Below, one piece after another: positions 56,848 through 64,000 of a stretch of 64,000 nt of DNA. Below the pieces are notes generated by a model. That model was not told the origin of the DNA. It did not search any database and saw nothing but the letters and a program-made list of their open reading frames with translations. Each line of letters begins with the position of its first letter. Within the stretch, counting starts at the first letter, position 1. The position numbers and the translations under genes were made by a program. The DNA is from an uncultured Oscillospiraceae bacterium. GTDB taxonomy: Bacteria > Bacillota > Clostridia > Oscillospirales > Oscillospiraceae. The stretch covers positions 3,042 to 67,041 of the forward strand of contig CAJULD010000014.1 of assembly GCA_910587505.1 (NCBI GenBank), in the 5' to 3' direction.

Positions 56848-57663
56848 TCACTTCTTTTTTACGGTGAAGCAGACCTCGGTGACATACTCCTCAGGGTTGC
56901 TGGTCTCGTGGGGGCTGACGTGGTAGATCGAGAAGGACGGGCCGTCAAGCTCATAGCCGTTGTCCCGCACCCACCTGGCCACGGCCTGCGTGACCTCCGG
57001 CGCCTGGTCATAGGAGCCCTTGAAGACGGCGGAAGCGATGCGCGCGGCGGGTATGGTCCGGAAGGTCACATGGGCCGTGTCGGCGCAGGGCCCATGCACC
57101 GCCATCTGGACTTCAACGTCCGGATTCTCCTCCACATACTCCCTGTCGTGGAACACGGCCATAGCATAGCAGGGGTCGCAGATCTGCAGATTCATGCCGC
57201 AGGTCTCCTCCGCCAAGGTGGTCCAGAGCTCCTGCTCCTGCCAGTAGTTTTTGATGCGCCGCCGCACGCTGGCCACATAGCGGCCGGGCAGTTCTTTGAT
57301 CGTTACGGGATAATCCACAGGTTTTTCATCCTTTCTCAGCCGGTCCAGAGCGGTCTCCAAAAGCAGGAGCCGGGCGCGCGCCTCCCTTTCCTGCTCCTGA
57401 AGGACCGTCCTCTGGCTCTCCAGGGCATTCTCCCAGACCTCCCGCCGGTCCGCCGCCAGAAGCGTTTTGACCTCCGCCAGACCGAATCCCATCTGCCGTA
57501 GCGAGGCGATCCGCTCCGCCAGGAGCAGCTGGTCCTCGCTGTAGTAGCGGTAGCCGGTAAACCGGTCAATCTGTACCGGGGGCAGCAAGCCCTGGTCGTC
57601 ATAGTACCGCAGCATCCGGATACTGATCCGGGAGAGCTTGGAGAACATCCCTATTTTCAGCAT
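56848..57663 (-). CDS. MerR regulator with GyrI-like effector domain
   Basis: A 271-residue BmrR/Mta-like regulator. Residues 1-70: MerR helix-turn-helix (MLKIGMFSKLSRISIRMLRY, YDDQGLLPPVQIDRFTGYRY). A coiled-coil linker to about 115, then a GyrI-like/AraC-effector-binding domain (120-271) with PGRYVASVRRR and the C-terminal ETSNPEEYVTEVCFTV. Typical ligands are drugs or peptides. Its own promoter has the 19-bp spacer expected for MerR control. Confidence 0.9.
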   Translation of the reverse strand: MLKIGMFSKLSRISIRMLRYYDDQGLLPPVQIDRFTGYRYYSEDQLLLAERIASLRQMGFGLAEVKTLLAADRREVWENALESQRTVLQEQEREARARLLLLETALDRLRKDEKPVDYPVTIKELPGRYVASVRRRIKNYWQEQELWTTLAEETCGMNLQICDPCYAMAVFHDREYVEENPDVEVQMAVHGPCADTAHVTFRTIPAARIASAVFKGSYDQAPEVTQAVARWVRDNGYELDGPSFSIYHVSPHETSNPEEYVTEVCFTVKKK

Positions 57664-57702
57664 GTCTGTTCCTCCACATATGTGATTTTTGAGCTCAGGA
57701 AT

Positions 57703-57733
57703 ATCATAAACGATGCCACTGTGTGAGAGTCAA
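57703..57733 (-). promoter_or_regulatory. MerR-type promoter, 19-bp spacer
   Basis: Minus strand TTGACT (57733-57728), 19 bases, TATGAT (57708-57703). The spacer contains the dyad CACAGTG. A stretched spacer with central dyad is the hallmark of MerR-activated promoters. Confidence 0.7.
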
Positions 57734-57806
57734 GCGGATTTTGGAAATTTTCAGCCCGCTTTTTTTCCGTCTGGCGCCCTCAAACCGTCCACTGAGGCAA
57801 AACGAC

Positions 57807-57834
57807 TTGCAATCCTCCCCTCGCCTGCTAGAAT
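57807..57834 (+). promoter_or_regulatory. Promoter for LytTR-DUF3021 operon
   Basis: TTGCAA (57807-57812), 16 bases, TAGAAT (57829-57834) with TGC before it; AAAGGAGGG and ATG follow. Confidence 0.65.
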
Positions 57835-57856
57835 GAGGGGGAAAGGAGGGAACGCC

Positions 57857-58315
57857 ATGAAAATCACCCTGAATCAGGACCCGGCCTTTCCGGAGACGGA
57901 AGTGGTTATCAACTGTCCCCAGGCGGATGAGGAGATCCTGCGTCTGGTGGCCATGCTCCGGGTCTACCAGAAGAAGCTGGTGGGCGTAAAGGACGGCGGG
58001 CGGCATCTGCTGGACGTAAAGGATATCCTCTACATCGACACGGCGGATAAGAAAACGTTCCTCTATACGGAGAAAGCAGTCTACGAGTCCGCCCTGAAGC
58101 TCTACGAGCTGGAGGACTCTCTGCGGGAGCTGGACTTTCTCCGGGCGGGACGGTCCGTCATCGTCAATTTCCGCAGGATCAGGTCGATCCGTCCGGAGCT
58201 GGGCGGGCGTCTGCTGGTAGCCATGGACAACGGAGAGCAGGTGTACGTGTCCCGCCAGTACGCCGGGGAGCTCAAGGACAAGCTGCGGGAAGTAGAAAGG
58301 AGTATTTTGCAATGA
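57857..58315 (+). CDS. LytTR-domain DNA-binding protein
   Basis: A 152-residue protein: a short N-terminal region (MKITLNQDPAFPETEVVINC) and a LytTR domain from about 45 to 152 (DVKDILYIDTADKKTFLYTE, AGRSVIVNFRRIRSIRPEL, VSRQYAGELKDKL). Such LytTR genes form autoregulatory pairs with a DUF3021 membrane protein, which follows here with a four-base overlap. Start ATG 57857 behind AAAGGAGGG. Confidence 0.9.
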   Translation: MKITLNQDPAFPETEVVINCPQADEEILRLVAMLRVYQKKLVGVKDGGRHLLDVKDILYIDTADKKTFLYTEKAVYESALKLYELEDSLRELDFLRAGRSVIVNFRRIRSIRPELGGRLLVAMDNGEQVYVSRQYAGELKDKLREVERSILQ

Positions 58316-58761
58316 AACAGTTTTTCAAAGGCGTGATGGAATGGAAGGCCGCGACCTGCTATCTGTATACCGGGACCATGTGTATCTATCTGTTCTTCTG
58401 CACGGTGTTCCAGAACAACGGGATTTCTCTTACGATTTTGTGGACCCTGTTCGCAATGAGCGTTGCCGCTACGCTGATCCAGGGGATCTGTTTCTCCAAC
58501 TGGATCATCAAGAGGATGCGGTATACCTGGCGGAGCGTGCTGTTCGTGGTACTGTTCCTTCCTCTTTTGACCCTGTTTGCGTGGAAGGCGGAATGGTTCC
58601 CTGTGGATCAGGCCGGCGCCTGGGCTATATTCCTCGGCATGTTCTTTCTGATCTTCATTATTATGACCATCGGCTTTGACATCTACTTCCGCATCACCGG
58701 GAGGAAGTATGACGGCATGATCGGCCAGTACCGGAAGGAGAAGGAAGAAAAGGGGGAATAA
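58312..58761 (+). CDS. DUF3021 membrane protein
   Basis: 149 residues with four helices (about 15-35, 40-62, 75-95, 105-130) and a charged C-terminus. DUF3021 proteins usually follow a LytTR regulator and are thought to control it as membrane inhibitor or sensor. Overlaps the LytTR gene by four bases. Confidence 0.88.
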   Translation: MKQFFKGVMEWKAATCYLYTGTMCIYLFFCTVFQNNGISLTILWTLFAMSVAATLIQGICFSNWIIKRMRYTWRSVLFVVLFLPLLTLFAWKAEWFPVDQAGAWAIFLGMFFLIFIIMTIGFDIYFRITGRKYDGMIGQYRKEKEEKGE

Positions 58762-59071
58762 GAACCTGTATTCATAACCGTTGAACGCCGCTGGGCGGCG
58801 CTTCTGTGGGGCCGTCTGACGGAAGCGGGCCGGGTAAGCATTCCCGGCAGAAGCAAACCCGGCACGCCGCAGTGCGGACAAACCGGAAAATCCAGGGATT
58901 CCCAGGGGATCACGGCCCTTGCGCGTACTTCCGGCCGCTTTTCCCATGTGGGCAAAGCGGATTGAGGTCCGGAGGCGCGGAGTCTCTGACGAAACAAAAA
59001 CCTCTTTTTTACTTGCTTCTCCCCTGCCGAAGTATTATAATGAAGACAGAAAAAAGCAGGAGGAGCGCATA
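58762..59071 (+). other. Intergenic region with strong promoter
   Basis: 310 bases without a credible gene. The promoter TTGCTT (59013-59018), 17 bases, TATAAT (59036-59041) lies 30 bases before the PAP2 ATG with AGGAGG at 59059-59064. A CGGGTAAGCATTCCCGG-like weak hairpin lies near 58831-58851. Nothing else recognised. Confidence 0.6.
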
Positions 59072-59986
59072 ATGGAGCTGCTATACTGGTTTGAATCCAT
59101 CCGGAACCCGGTGCTGGACGTCATTATGTCCCTGGTGACGCATCTGGGAGAAGAGACCTTTTTCATGGTGGGCGCGCTGTTCGTGTTCTGGTGCGTAGAC
59201 AAGCGGAAGGGATACTACCTGCTGAGCGTCGGCTTTGTGGGGACGCTTGTCAACCAGTGGCTGAAAATTGTCTGTCGGGTGCCCCGGCCATGGGTAAAGG
59301 ACTCAAACTTTACTATTGTAGAATCTGCAAGGGCGGAGGCTACTGGCTACAGCTTTCCCAGCGGCCATACGCAGACGGCTGTGGGCTTCTTTGGCGGCGT
59401 GGCCCGATTCGCCGGGCAGCTCTGGCTGCGGATTGCCTGCATTGCGGTTTTGCTGCTGGTCTCCGTCTCCCGGATGTATCTGGGAGTACATACGCCCGCA
59501 GATGTGGGCGTGTCCTTTGTGGTGGCGGTGGTCCTGGTGTTCGTGCTGTATCCGCTGATTGAGAGCACGCTGTGGTTTCCCAACCGGATCTATCCCATTC
59601 TTGGAGGGATGCTGGCGTTCAGCCTGGCCTTTGTGGGCTTTATGGAATTCTTCCCCTTCCCTGCCGGGATTGACCCGGAAAATCTGGCCCATGCGGTCAA
59701 GAACGCCTACTCCATGGCCGGGGCCGTGGGAGGGATGCTGCTGGTCAGCGTATTCGACGGCAGGGTGCTGCAATTCTCCAACCGGGCTCCCTGGTGGGGG
59801 CAGGCAATCAAGCTGCTTGGAGGACTGGTCCTCGTCGTTCTGGTCAAAAGCCTTTTAAAGGAGCCCCTGCTGGCCCTGTTTGGCGGACACGAGGCGGCTC
59901 ACGCGGTCCGATATCTTCTCATGGTGCTGATGGCCGGATGTCTCTGGCCGATGACCTTCCGTTTTTTTGAAAGGTATTCCCGCTAG
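59072..59986 (+). CDS. PAP2-family membrane phosphatase
   Basis: 304 residues, about seven helices. All three phosphatase motifs are visible: K-x6-R-P (KIVCRVPRPW), PSGH (SFPSGHTQTA) and SR-x5-H (SRMYLGVHTPADV). It may dephosphorylate undecaprenyl pyrophosphate, lipid phosphates or phosphatidic acid; extra C-terminal helices after the domain make it longer than BcrC. Strong AGGAGG before the ATG. Confidence 0.9.
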   Translation: MELLYWFESIRNPVLDVIMSLVTHLGEETFFMVGALFVFWCVDKRKGYYLLSVGFVGTLVNQWLKIVCRVPRPWVKDSNFTIVESARAEATGYSFPSGHTQTAVGFFGGVARFAGQLWLRIACIAVLLLVSVSRMYLGVHTPADVGVSFVVAVVLVFVLYPLIESTLWFPNRIYPILGGMLAFSLAFVGFMEFFPFPAGIDPENLAHAVKNAYSMAGAVGGMLLVSVFDGRVLQFSNRAPWWGQAIKLLGGLVLVVLVKSLLKEPLLALFGGHEAAHAVRYLLMVLMAGCLWPMTFRFFERYSR

Positions 59987-59991
59987 ATAAA

Positions 59992-60028
59992 CGCCCCCTG
60001 CCGCAGAAAGAACCTGTGGCAGGGGGCG
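59992..60028. terminator. Stem-loop after PAP2 gene
   Basis: CGCCCCCTGCCGCAG (59992-60006) pairs with CTGTGGCAGGGGGCG (60014-60028), one G-T pair. No U-run follows. A second hairpin, GCGGGT (60068-60073) and ACCCGC (60087-60092) with TTTTTT after it, lies downstream and is the more likely rho-independent terminator. Confidence 0.6.
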
Positions 60029-60231
60029 CTTATGATAAGCAAAGGGAACGCACTTGAGAACAGGTAAGCGGGTGGGCTCTGCTCAAACCCGCCGGTTTTT
60101 TGACCCGGATCTCATCGCCTTTGAAAAGGGCGGTCCTGAACGTTATCTCTCTTGGACGATGCTCATAATACCATCCTGCCTCCGGGCAGGAAATCTGGAA
60201 TTGCAACAGTATGTACGCCTTACCCCCGGGA

Positions 60232-61479
60232 TCAGTTCAACCGGAATGTCCGCAGCGTCTCCCGCAGGCGCGCAGCCCGCTCCTGAAGCGCCCTGGCGGA
60301 CGCCGCAGCCTGCGCGGCCATACGCTGGTCCTCCGCCCTGGCGGCAGAAAGACGGACCGCCTGCCGGGCGACCTCCTGCGCCTCGCCTGCTTCTCCGGCG
60401 GCAAAAGCGGTCCGGGCGGCCTGCCGGTGAAGAGCCTGGGCGCTGTCCACCGTAAAAAGCAGCTCACGGGACGCGCTGGTAGCCTGCGCGGAGCCTTCCC
60501 GGATGGTCTGGTCCATTTCCGCCATAAGGGCGGCGGCGTCCTGAGCAGCCTGGGCGCTACGGGACGCCAGGACCCGCATTTCACTGGCCACCACGGCGAA
60601 GCCCTTCCCGTTAATCCCGGCCCCGGCCGCCTCCACATAGGCGGTCCGCGCCAGAACGCTGCACTGGAAGGCGGTGGACTCCATGGTCTTGACAATTTTT
60701 CCGGTTTCCGCGGCGCAGTCGGCGATCCGGTCAACGGCCTGGACCAGTTCCTCCAGCCGCTGCCCATAGTCCGCCAGCGTATGCGCCAGTTTTTCCGTGC
60801 CGGCGCTGACGGACCGGGCCTCCTCCCCACGGCTCTCAAGGTTTTTGTTCAGCCGGTCCAGACTGCGGCGCAGCGCCTCCTGCTCCTGGCCCCGGTTCTG
60901 CGCGTTCCCGCTCAGCTGGCCGGAGGTCTGCTCCAGTTCGTCCAGCCGGACGGACAGCTGTTCCAGGGCGCTGCGGACAGAACCGATGGCGCCCCGCAGG
61001 TTTTGCGCCATGCCGTCCAGCGCGCCGCAGGCGCCGCCACACTCCCCGCTCCTCCCGCAGGACAGGCGGACGGTCAGATCCCCCTCGCCGATCTGATGCA
61101 GGACGGTCTCCAGCTCCGTCAGACAATCGGTACGCCGCAGGCTCATATCCCCCGCGGCGTCCAACAGTGCGGCCACCTCCTCCGAGGTCCGGGGAATGGC
61201 GGAAAGAGACGCCGAATGGTCCCCGGCGGCAGCCTGGACCACCACCTCCGCCGCCTGGGCAACGGGAACCAGATAGCGGCGGCAAATCCGGCGAATCAGC
61301 CAGATGGAGACGCCGCCGGCAACTGCAAAACAGGCGACGGTCCCTGCAACCAGCCAGGGAGAGGCCGGCCGCGCAACAGCGGCGACCGCTGCTGCGGATA
61401 CTCCACAGAGAACGGCTGCACCCGCAGCAAGGGGACGAAAGACGCGCTCCGCCAGCGGATTTTTTCTCTTCTTCACCAT
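60232..61479 (-). CDS. Chemoreceptor-like protein without sensor domain
   Basis: A 415-residue protein starting at ATG 61479 (AAAGGGGG). Two membrane helices at about 16-36 and 43-62, joined by only a few residues, so there is no extracellular ligand domain. Then a HAMP-like/coiled-coil region and an MCP-like signalling part with AYVEAAGAGINGKGFAVVAS (usual: AAIEAARAGE-x-GRGFAVVADE). The hairpin-tip core is altered, with STAFQCSVLARTA in place of IADQTNLLALNAA. It may not couple to CheA/CheW, and no flagellar or che gene lies in the window. Confidence 0.75.
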   Translation of the reverse strand: MVKKRKNPLAERVFRPLAAGAAVLCGVSAAAVAAVARPASPWLVAGTVACFAVAGGVSIWLIRRICRRYLVPVAQAAEVVVQAAAGDHSASLSAIPRTSEEVAALLDAAGDMSLRRTDCLTELETVLHQIGEGDLTVRLSCGRSGECGGACGALDGMAQNLRGAIGSVRSALEQLSVRLDELEQTSGQLSGNAQNRGQEQEALRRSLDRLNKNLESRGEEARSVSAGTEKLAHTLADYGQRLEELVQAVDRIADCAAETGKIVKTMESTAFQCSVLARTAYVEAAGAGINGKGFAVVASEMRVLASRSAQAAQDAAALMAEMDQTIREGSAQATSASRELLFTVDSAQALHRQAARTAFAAGEAGEAQEVARQAVRLSAARAEDQRMAAQAAASARALQERAARLRETLRTFRLN

Positions 61480-61734
61480 GCAGCCCCCTTTTGCGTGCCC
61501 GCCTGATATCTCAACAGCCAGTATTGTACCATTTTCACCCTCAAAAAGCAAGGGAGGCGCAAAGGAAATCGGTCTAAGAGGAGATGCTGTGTAATTTTCT
61601 GATTCCCTGTGCTTGTCAGGCAGCAGGATCACTGCTATAATAATGTCTGCTGCATAAATCGCGCGGCGGTTTATGGGCGGGTTACCATCAATGAAAAGGG
61701 GCCGGGAAGTACCCCCGGCGGAAAGGGCGGCGTT

Positions 61735-63171
61735 ATGGCCAGGGAGATCGATTGGAGCCTGTACCTGCATCCTGCGGCGAATCCCAGCCTGCCGGAACAG
61801 CTGGGGCTTGTTCTGCGGCTCAGCATTCCCGCTGTTCTGGCGGAAATCAGTTCCATCGCCATGCAATATATCGACGCGGCCATGGTAGGCTCCCTTGGAG
61901 CGACGGCGACCGCCGCCATTGGCCTGGTGTCGTCCACCACCTGGCTTTTCGGAGGGATCTGCGTCTCGATAGCCGCTGGCTTCTCCGTTCAGATCGCCCA
62001 GCTCACAGGCGGCGGACAGAGGGAGAAGGCCCAGTCCGTCCTGCGGCAGGGCCTGATGGCGGCGCTGGCCTTCGGTGTGCTCATCGGGGCGCTGGGGGCC
62101 GGCATCAGCGCAGGACTTCCCCGCTGGCTCCATGGCGCGGCGGAGGTATGCCCGGACGCGAGCCGGTACTTTCTCATTTACTCCTGTGCCCTCCCCTTTT
62201 CCCTGCTGCGGCAGGCCTCAGGCAGCATGCTGCAATGCAGCGGCGACATGCGAACGCCCAGCGTCCTAAATATCGCCATGTGCGCTTTGGATGTGGCGTT
62301 CAACGGCCTGCTCATTTTCCCCACCCGGACCATCGTTCTGCCGGGCTTTGTCTTTATGATGCCGGGCGCGGGACTGGGCGTTATGGGCGCGGCGCTGGGA
62401 ACCGCGCTGGCGGAGGCAGTGACAGGGCTGCTGATGGCCTTTTTTCTGTGCTTTCGCTCCCCTGTCCTCCGTCTGGTAAAGGGCGTTCCCTGGCGGATGG
62501 AGAGACAGTGCCTGCGCACCGCCCTCCGGCTCTCTCTTCCCATGGCGGCAGAGCGGATCGTCACCGGCGGGGCCTATATTGCCGGTACCCGGATCGTAGC
62601 GCCTCTGGGGACGGTAGCGGTGGCGGCCAACTCCCTGGCGGTGACGGCGGAGAGCTTCTGCTATATGCCGGGCTACGGCATCGGTTCCGCGGCCACCACG
62701 CTGGTGGGGCAGAGCACCGGCGCAAACCGGAAGGACCTCTGCAGGCGTTTCGCCTATCTGTCTACGGCGCTGGGGATGGGCATTATGGCCGTTACCGGGA
62801 CGCTGATGTTCCTGCTGGCTCCGTGGATGTTCTCCCTGCTGACTCCGGATCCGGCCATTCAGGATCTGGGGACCTGCGTGCTGCGGATCGAGGCTTTTGC
62901 TGAGCCGCTGTTTGCCGCGTCCATCGTGGCGGCCGGCGCCCTGCGGGGGGCCGGGGATACGCTGGTACCCAGCATTCTGAATCTTCTGAGCATGTGGGGC
63001 GTGCGGATCACCATGTCCATGATTTTAGCGCCCCGGTTCGGACTGCCGGGGGTGTGGGCGGCCATGTGCGGCGAGCTGTGCATCCGAGGCGTCCTGTTCC
63101 TGATCCGGCTGGCGCGCGGAAAATGGCTGGAGCAGAAGCACGCGCTGTCCGCGCTGGAGGCAGAACCGTAA
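61735..63171 (+). CDS. MATE-family efflux transporter
   Basis: A 478-residue transporter of the MATE/NorM group with 12 predicted helices in two repeats (first: LRLSIPAVLAEISSIAMQYI; second: LRLSLPMAAERIVTGGAYIA). Exports cationic drugs or metabolites using Na+ or H+. Starts at ATG 61735 with a weak AAAGGGCGG site; an upstream in-frame extension has no better one. Followed by a strong terminator. Confidence 0.9.
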   Translation: MAREIDWSLYLHPAANPSLPEQLGLVLRLSIPAVLAEISSIAMQYIDAAMVGSLGATATAAIGLVSSTTWLFGGICVSIAAGFSVQIAQLTGGGQREKAQSVLRQGLMAALAFGVLIGALGAGISAGLPRWLHGAAEVCPDASRYFLIYSCALPFSLLRQASGSMLQCSGDMRTPSVLNIAMCALDVAFNGLLIFPTRTIVLPGFVFMMPGAGLGVMGAALGTALAEAVTGLLMAFFLCFRSPVLRLVKGVPWRMERQCLRTALRLSLPMAAERIVTGGAYIAGTRIVAPLGTVAVAANSLAVTAESFCYMPGYGIGSAATTLVGQSTGANRKDLCRRFAYLSTALGMGIMAVTGTLMFLLAPWMFSLLTPDPAIQDLGTCVLRIEAFAEPLFAASIVAAGALRGAGDTLVPSILNLLSMWGVRITMSMILAPRFGLPGVWAAMCGELCIRGVLFLIRLARGKWLEQKHALSALEAEP

Positions 63172-63249
63172 AAGAACGCTCTGCCCCCCTGCAGGTCGCA
63201 GAGCGACGCAAACGGCCCGGACTTGTGAAAGTCCGGGCTGCAGTCCCGC

Positions 63250-63306
63250 AGGAGCGCACATCGATATATGGCCTGCGGCCATATATCGACGTGCGCTCCT
63301 TTTTTG
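63250..63306 (+). terminator. Rho-independent terminator of MATE gene
   Basis: AGGAGCGCAC-a-TCGATATATGGCC and its mirror (63250-63300) form a 23-pair stem with one mismatch and a TGC loop, then TTTTTT. A smaller hairpin, GCCCGGACT (63215-63223) with AGTCCGGGC (63230-63238), precedes it. Confidence 0.9.
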
Positions 63307-63397
63307 CGGCGGGATCTCCCACTGTTTTTGCAGCTTTTCCGCAATCTCCGGCGCAACCCGCTGTTCTGCATTTTATCAAAAATTTTTGCAAAAACAC

Positions 63398-63428
63398 TTG
63401 CTTGTGACGTAACGTAATGAGATATACT
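63398..63428 (+). promoter_or_regulatory. MerR-type promoter, 19-bp spacer
   Basis: TTGCTT (63398-63403), 19 bases, TATACT (63423-63428). The spacer holds GACGTAACGT, a dyad of ACGT halves one base apart. It drives the MerR gene at 63451, suggesting autoregulation. Confidence 0.72.
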
Positions 63429-63450
63429 ATAGCGCAGCAGGAGGTGTGAC

Positions 63451-64000
63451 ATGAATAAGAATAAAGCGATACCGCAGGGTTATATGACCGTTGGCGAAGT
63501 CGCAAAAAAAGTGGACGTTACTGTACGGACATTACAACATTACGACAGAGAAGGCCTGCTCTCCCCCTCTGCCATAAGCGAAGGAGGGCGCAGGTTATAT
63601 ACAGACAGGGACATAGTAAAACTTCATCAGATTTTATCGCTCAGGCATTTGGGATTTTCCCTGGACGACATAAAAAATCGACTGATTCCACTTGATACAC
63701 CAGATGAAATTGCTGATGTTCTAATGGAGCAGGCAGCCGCTGTCAAACGGAAAATAGAAAGTCTGTCTGAATCGTTGAGGGAACTGGAGGTGTTGCGGGA
63801 AGAAGTCCTTCAAATGCAGTCAGTTGATTTCAAAAAATATGCTGACATTATCGTTAATTTGCAGATGAAAAACGATTTTTACTGGCTGATTAAACATTTT
63901 GACGACCGGACGCTTGACCATATCCGCAGCCATTTTGACAAAGACAGCGGAACGGCATTTGTGAACACTTTCATGCAGCTTCAAAACGAAGCAATAAGAC
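63451..64000 (+). CDS. MerR-family regulator, cut by window end
   Basis: Open from ATG 63451 (AGGAGGTGTGAC upstream) to the last base; at least 183 residues. Residues 10-80 are a MerR HTH (MTVGEVAKKVDVTVRTLQHY, then DREGLLSPSAISEGGRRLYT, IVKLHQILSLRHLGFSLDDI). The rest is helical and lower in G+C than the surrounding genes, with a likely TipAS-like or unknown effector domain (DFKKYADIIVNLQMKNDFYW). It may control a drug-resistance gene beyond the window or the MATE gene upstream (inference). Confidence 0.88.
   Translation, partial: MNKNKAIPQGYMTVGEVAKKVDVTVRTLQHYDREGLLSPSAISEGGRRLYTDRDIVKLHQILSLRHLGFSLDDIKNRLIPLDTPDEIADVLMEQAAAVKRKIESLSESLRELEVLREEVLQMQSVDFKKYADIIVNLQMKNDFYWLIKHFDDRTLDHIRSHFDKDSGTAFVNTFMQLQNEAIR

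Noticed and set aside
1..64000. tRNA, rRNA and SRP RNA genes
   Set aside because: None could be recognised by eye on either strand; a covariance search would be decisive.

Overview
The window reads as a high-GC (about 60 percent) Gram-positive, spore-forming, anaerobic gut-type Clostridia, most like Oscillospiraceae (Flavonifractor/Oscillibacter/Lawsonibacter relatives). The signs are a YunB sporulation protein, a GerMN lipoprotein, a DacF-type D-Ala-D-Ala carboxypeptidase, the anaerobic (cbi) cobalamin route, a ClpE-like ATPase, EcfA1A2T beside truA, a ylxM-ffh-rpsP-khpA cluster and a glutaminyl-tRNA synthetase. The lineage is an inference from gene families and style; no rRNA or tRNA gene was seen.

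Layout. 1-5220 is an accessory, phage- or ICE-like block of small tightly coupled genes: mostly unknowns, one Cro-type HTH protein, one BRO-N antirepressor-like protein and one charged repeat protein. It ends in a three-gene toxin-antitoxin group with its own promoter and operator. 5464-7293 is a decaying zone: a GNAT, an internally deleted Uma2 endonuclease, a small membrane protein, a frameshifted TfoX-C-like remnant and a tyrosine phosphatase. 7318-14100 is housekeeping (tgt, tmrB-like, murD, yunB, ligA, metallophosphoesterase). 14097-19294 is a response regulator, an ABC ATPase, three tandem paralogous ABC-2 permeases and a histidine kinase, which looks like a peptide-antibiotic sensing and export module. 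19431-22567 is a minus-strand accessory group (XRE regulator, macro-domain/HTH fusion, VWA protein, GNAT, small helical protein).

22808-32529 is the cobalamin cluster cbiA-cbiC-cbiD-(ydcF-like)-cbiF-cbiG-cbiH-cbiJET-cbiB. It starts from a near-consensus promoter with too short a leader for a cobalamin riboswitch. Then come dacF (minus), a two-component system plus GerMN lipoprotein (34450-37428), an Amidase_6-like protein, a nucleotidyltransferase, a Xer-type recombinase, a degenerate VTC-domain protein, glnS and a GDPD-like exported protein. 44315-54202 is one long minus-strand run: rRNA methyltransferase, VanZ-GNAT fusion, ecfA1-ecfA2-ecfT, truA, DUF5711, CvpA-like, clpE-like and a small Cys protein. 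54460-56804 is ylxM-ffh-rpsP-khpA. The end holds a MerR/GyrI-like regulator, LytTR-DUF3021, PAP2 phosphatase, a chemoreceptor-like protein, a MATE transporter and a truncated MerR gene.

The most unusual signals are non-coding. They are a family of intergenic CTTTTTC/GAAAAAG hairpins (at least ten copies), a composite three-hairpin repeat present twice around the cobalamin genes, a long rod-like foldable element upstream of the recombinase gene, a perfect 12-bp palindrome at the recombinase start, a hairpin that buries the ribosome-binding site of the amidase gene, and regulator binding repeats at 12-bp spacing before the ABC operon.
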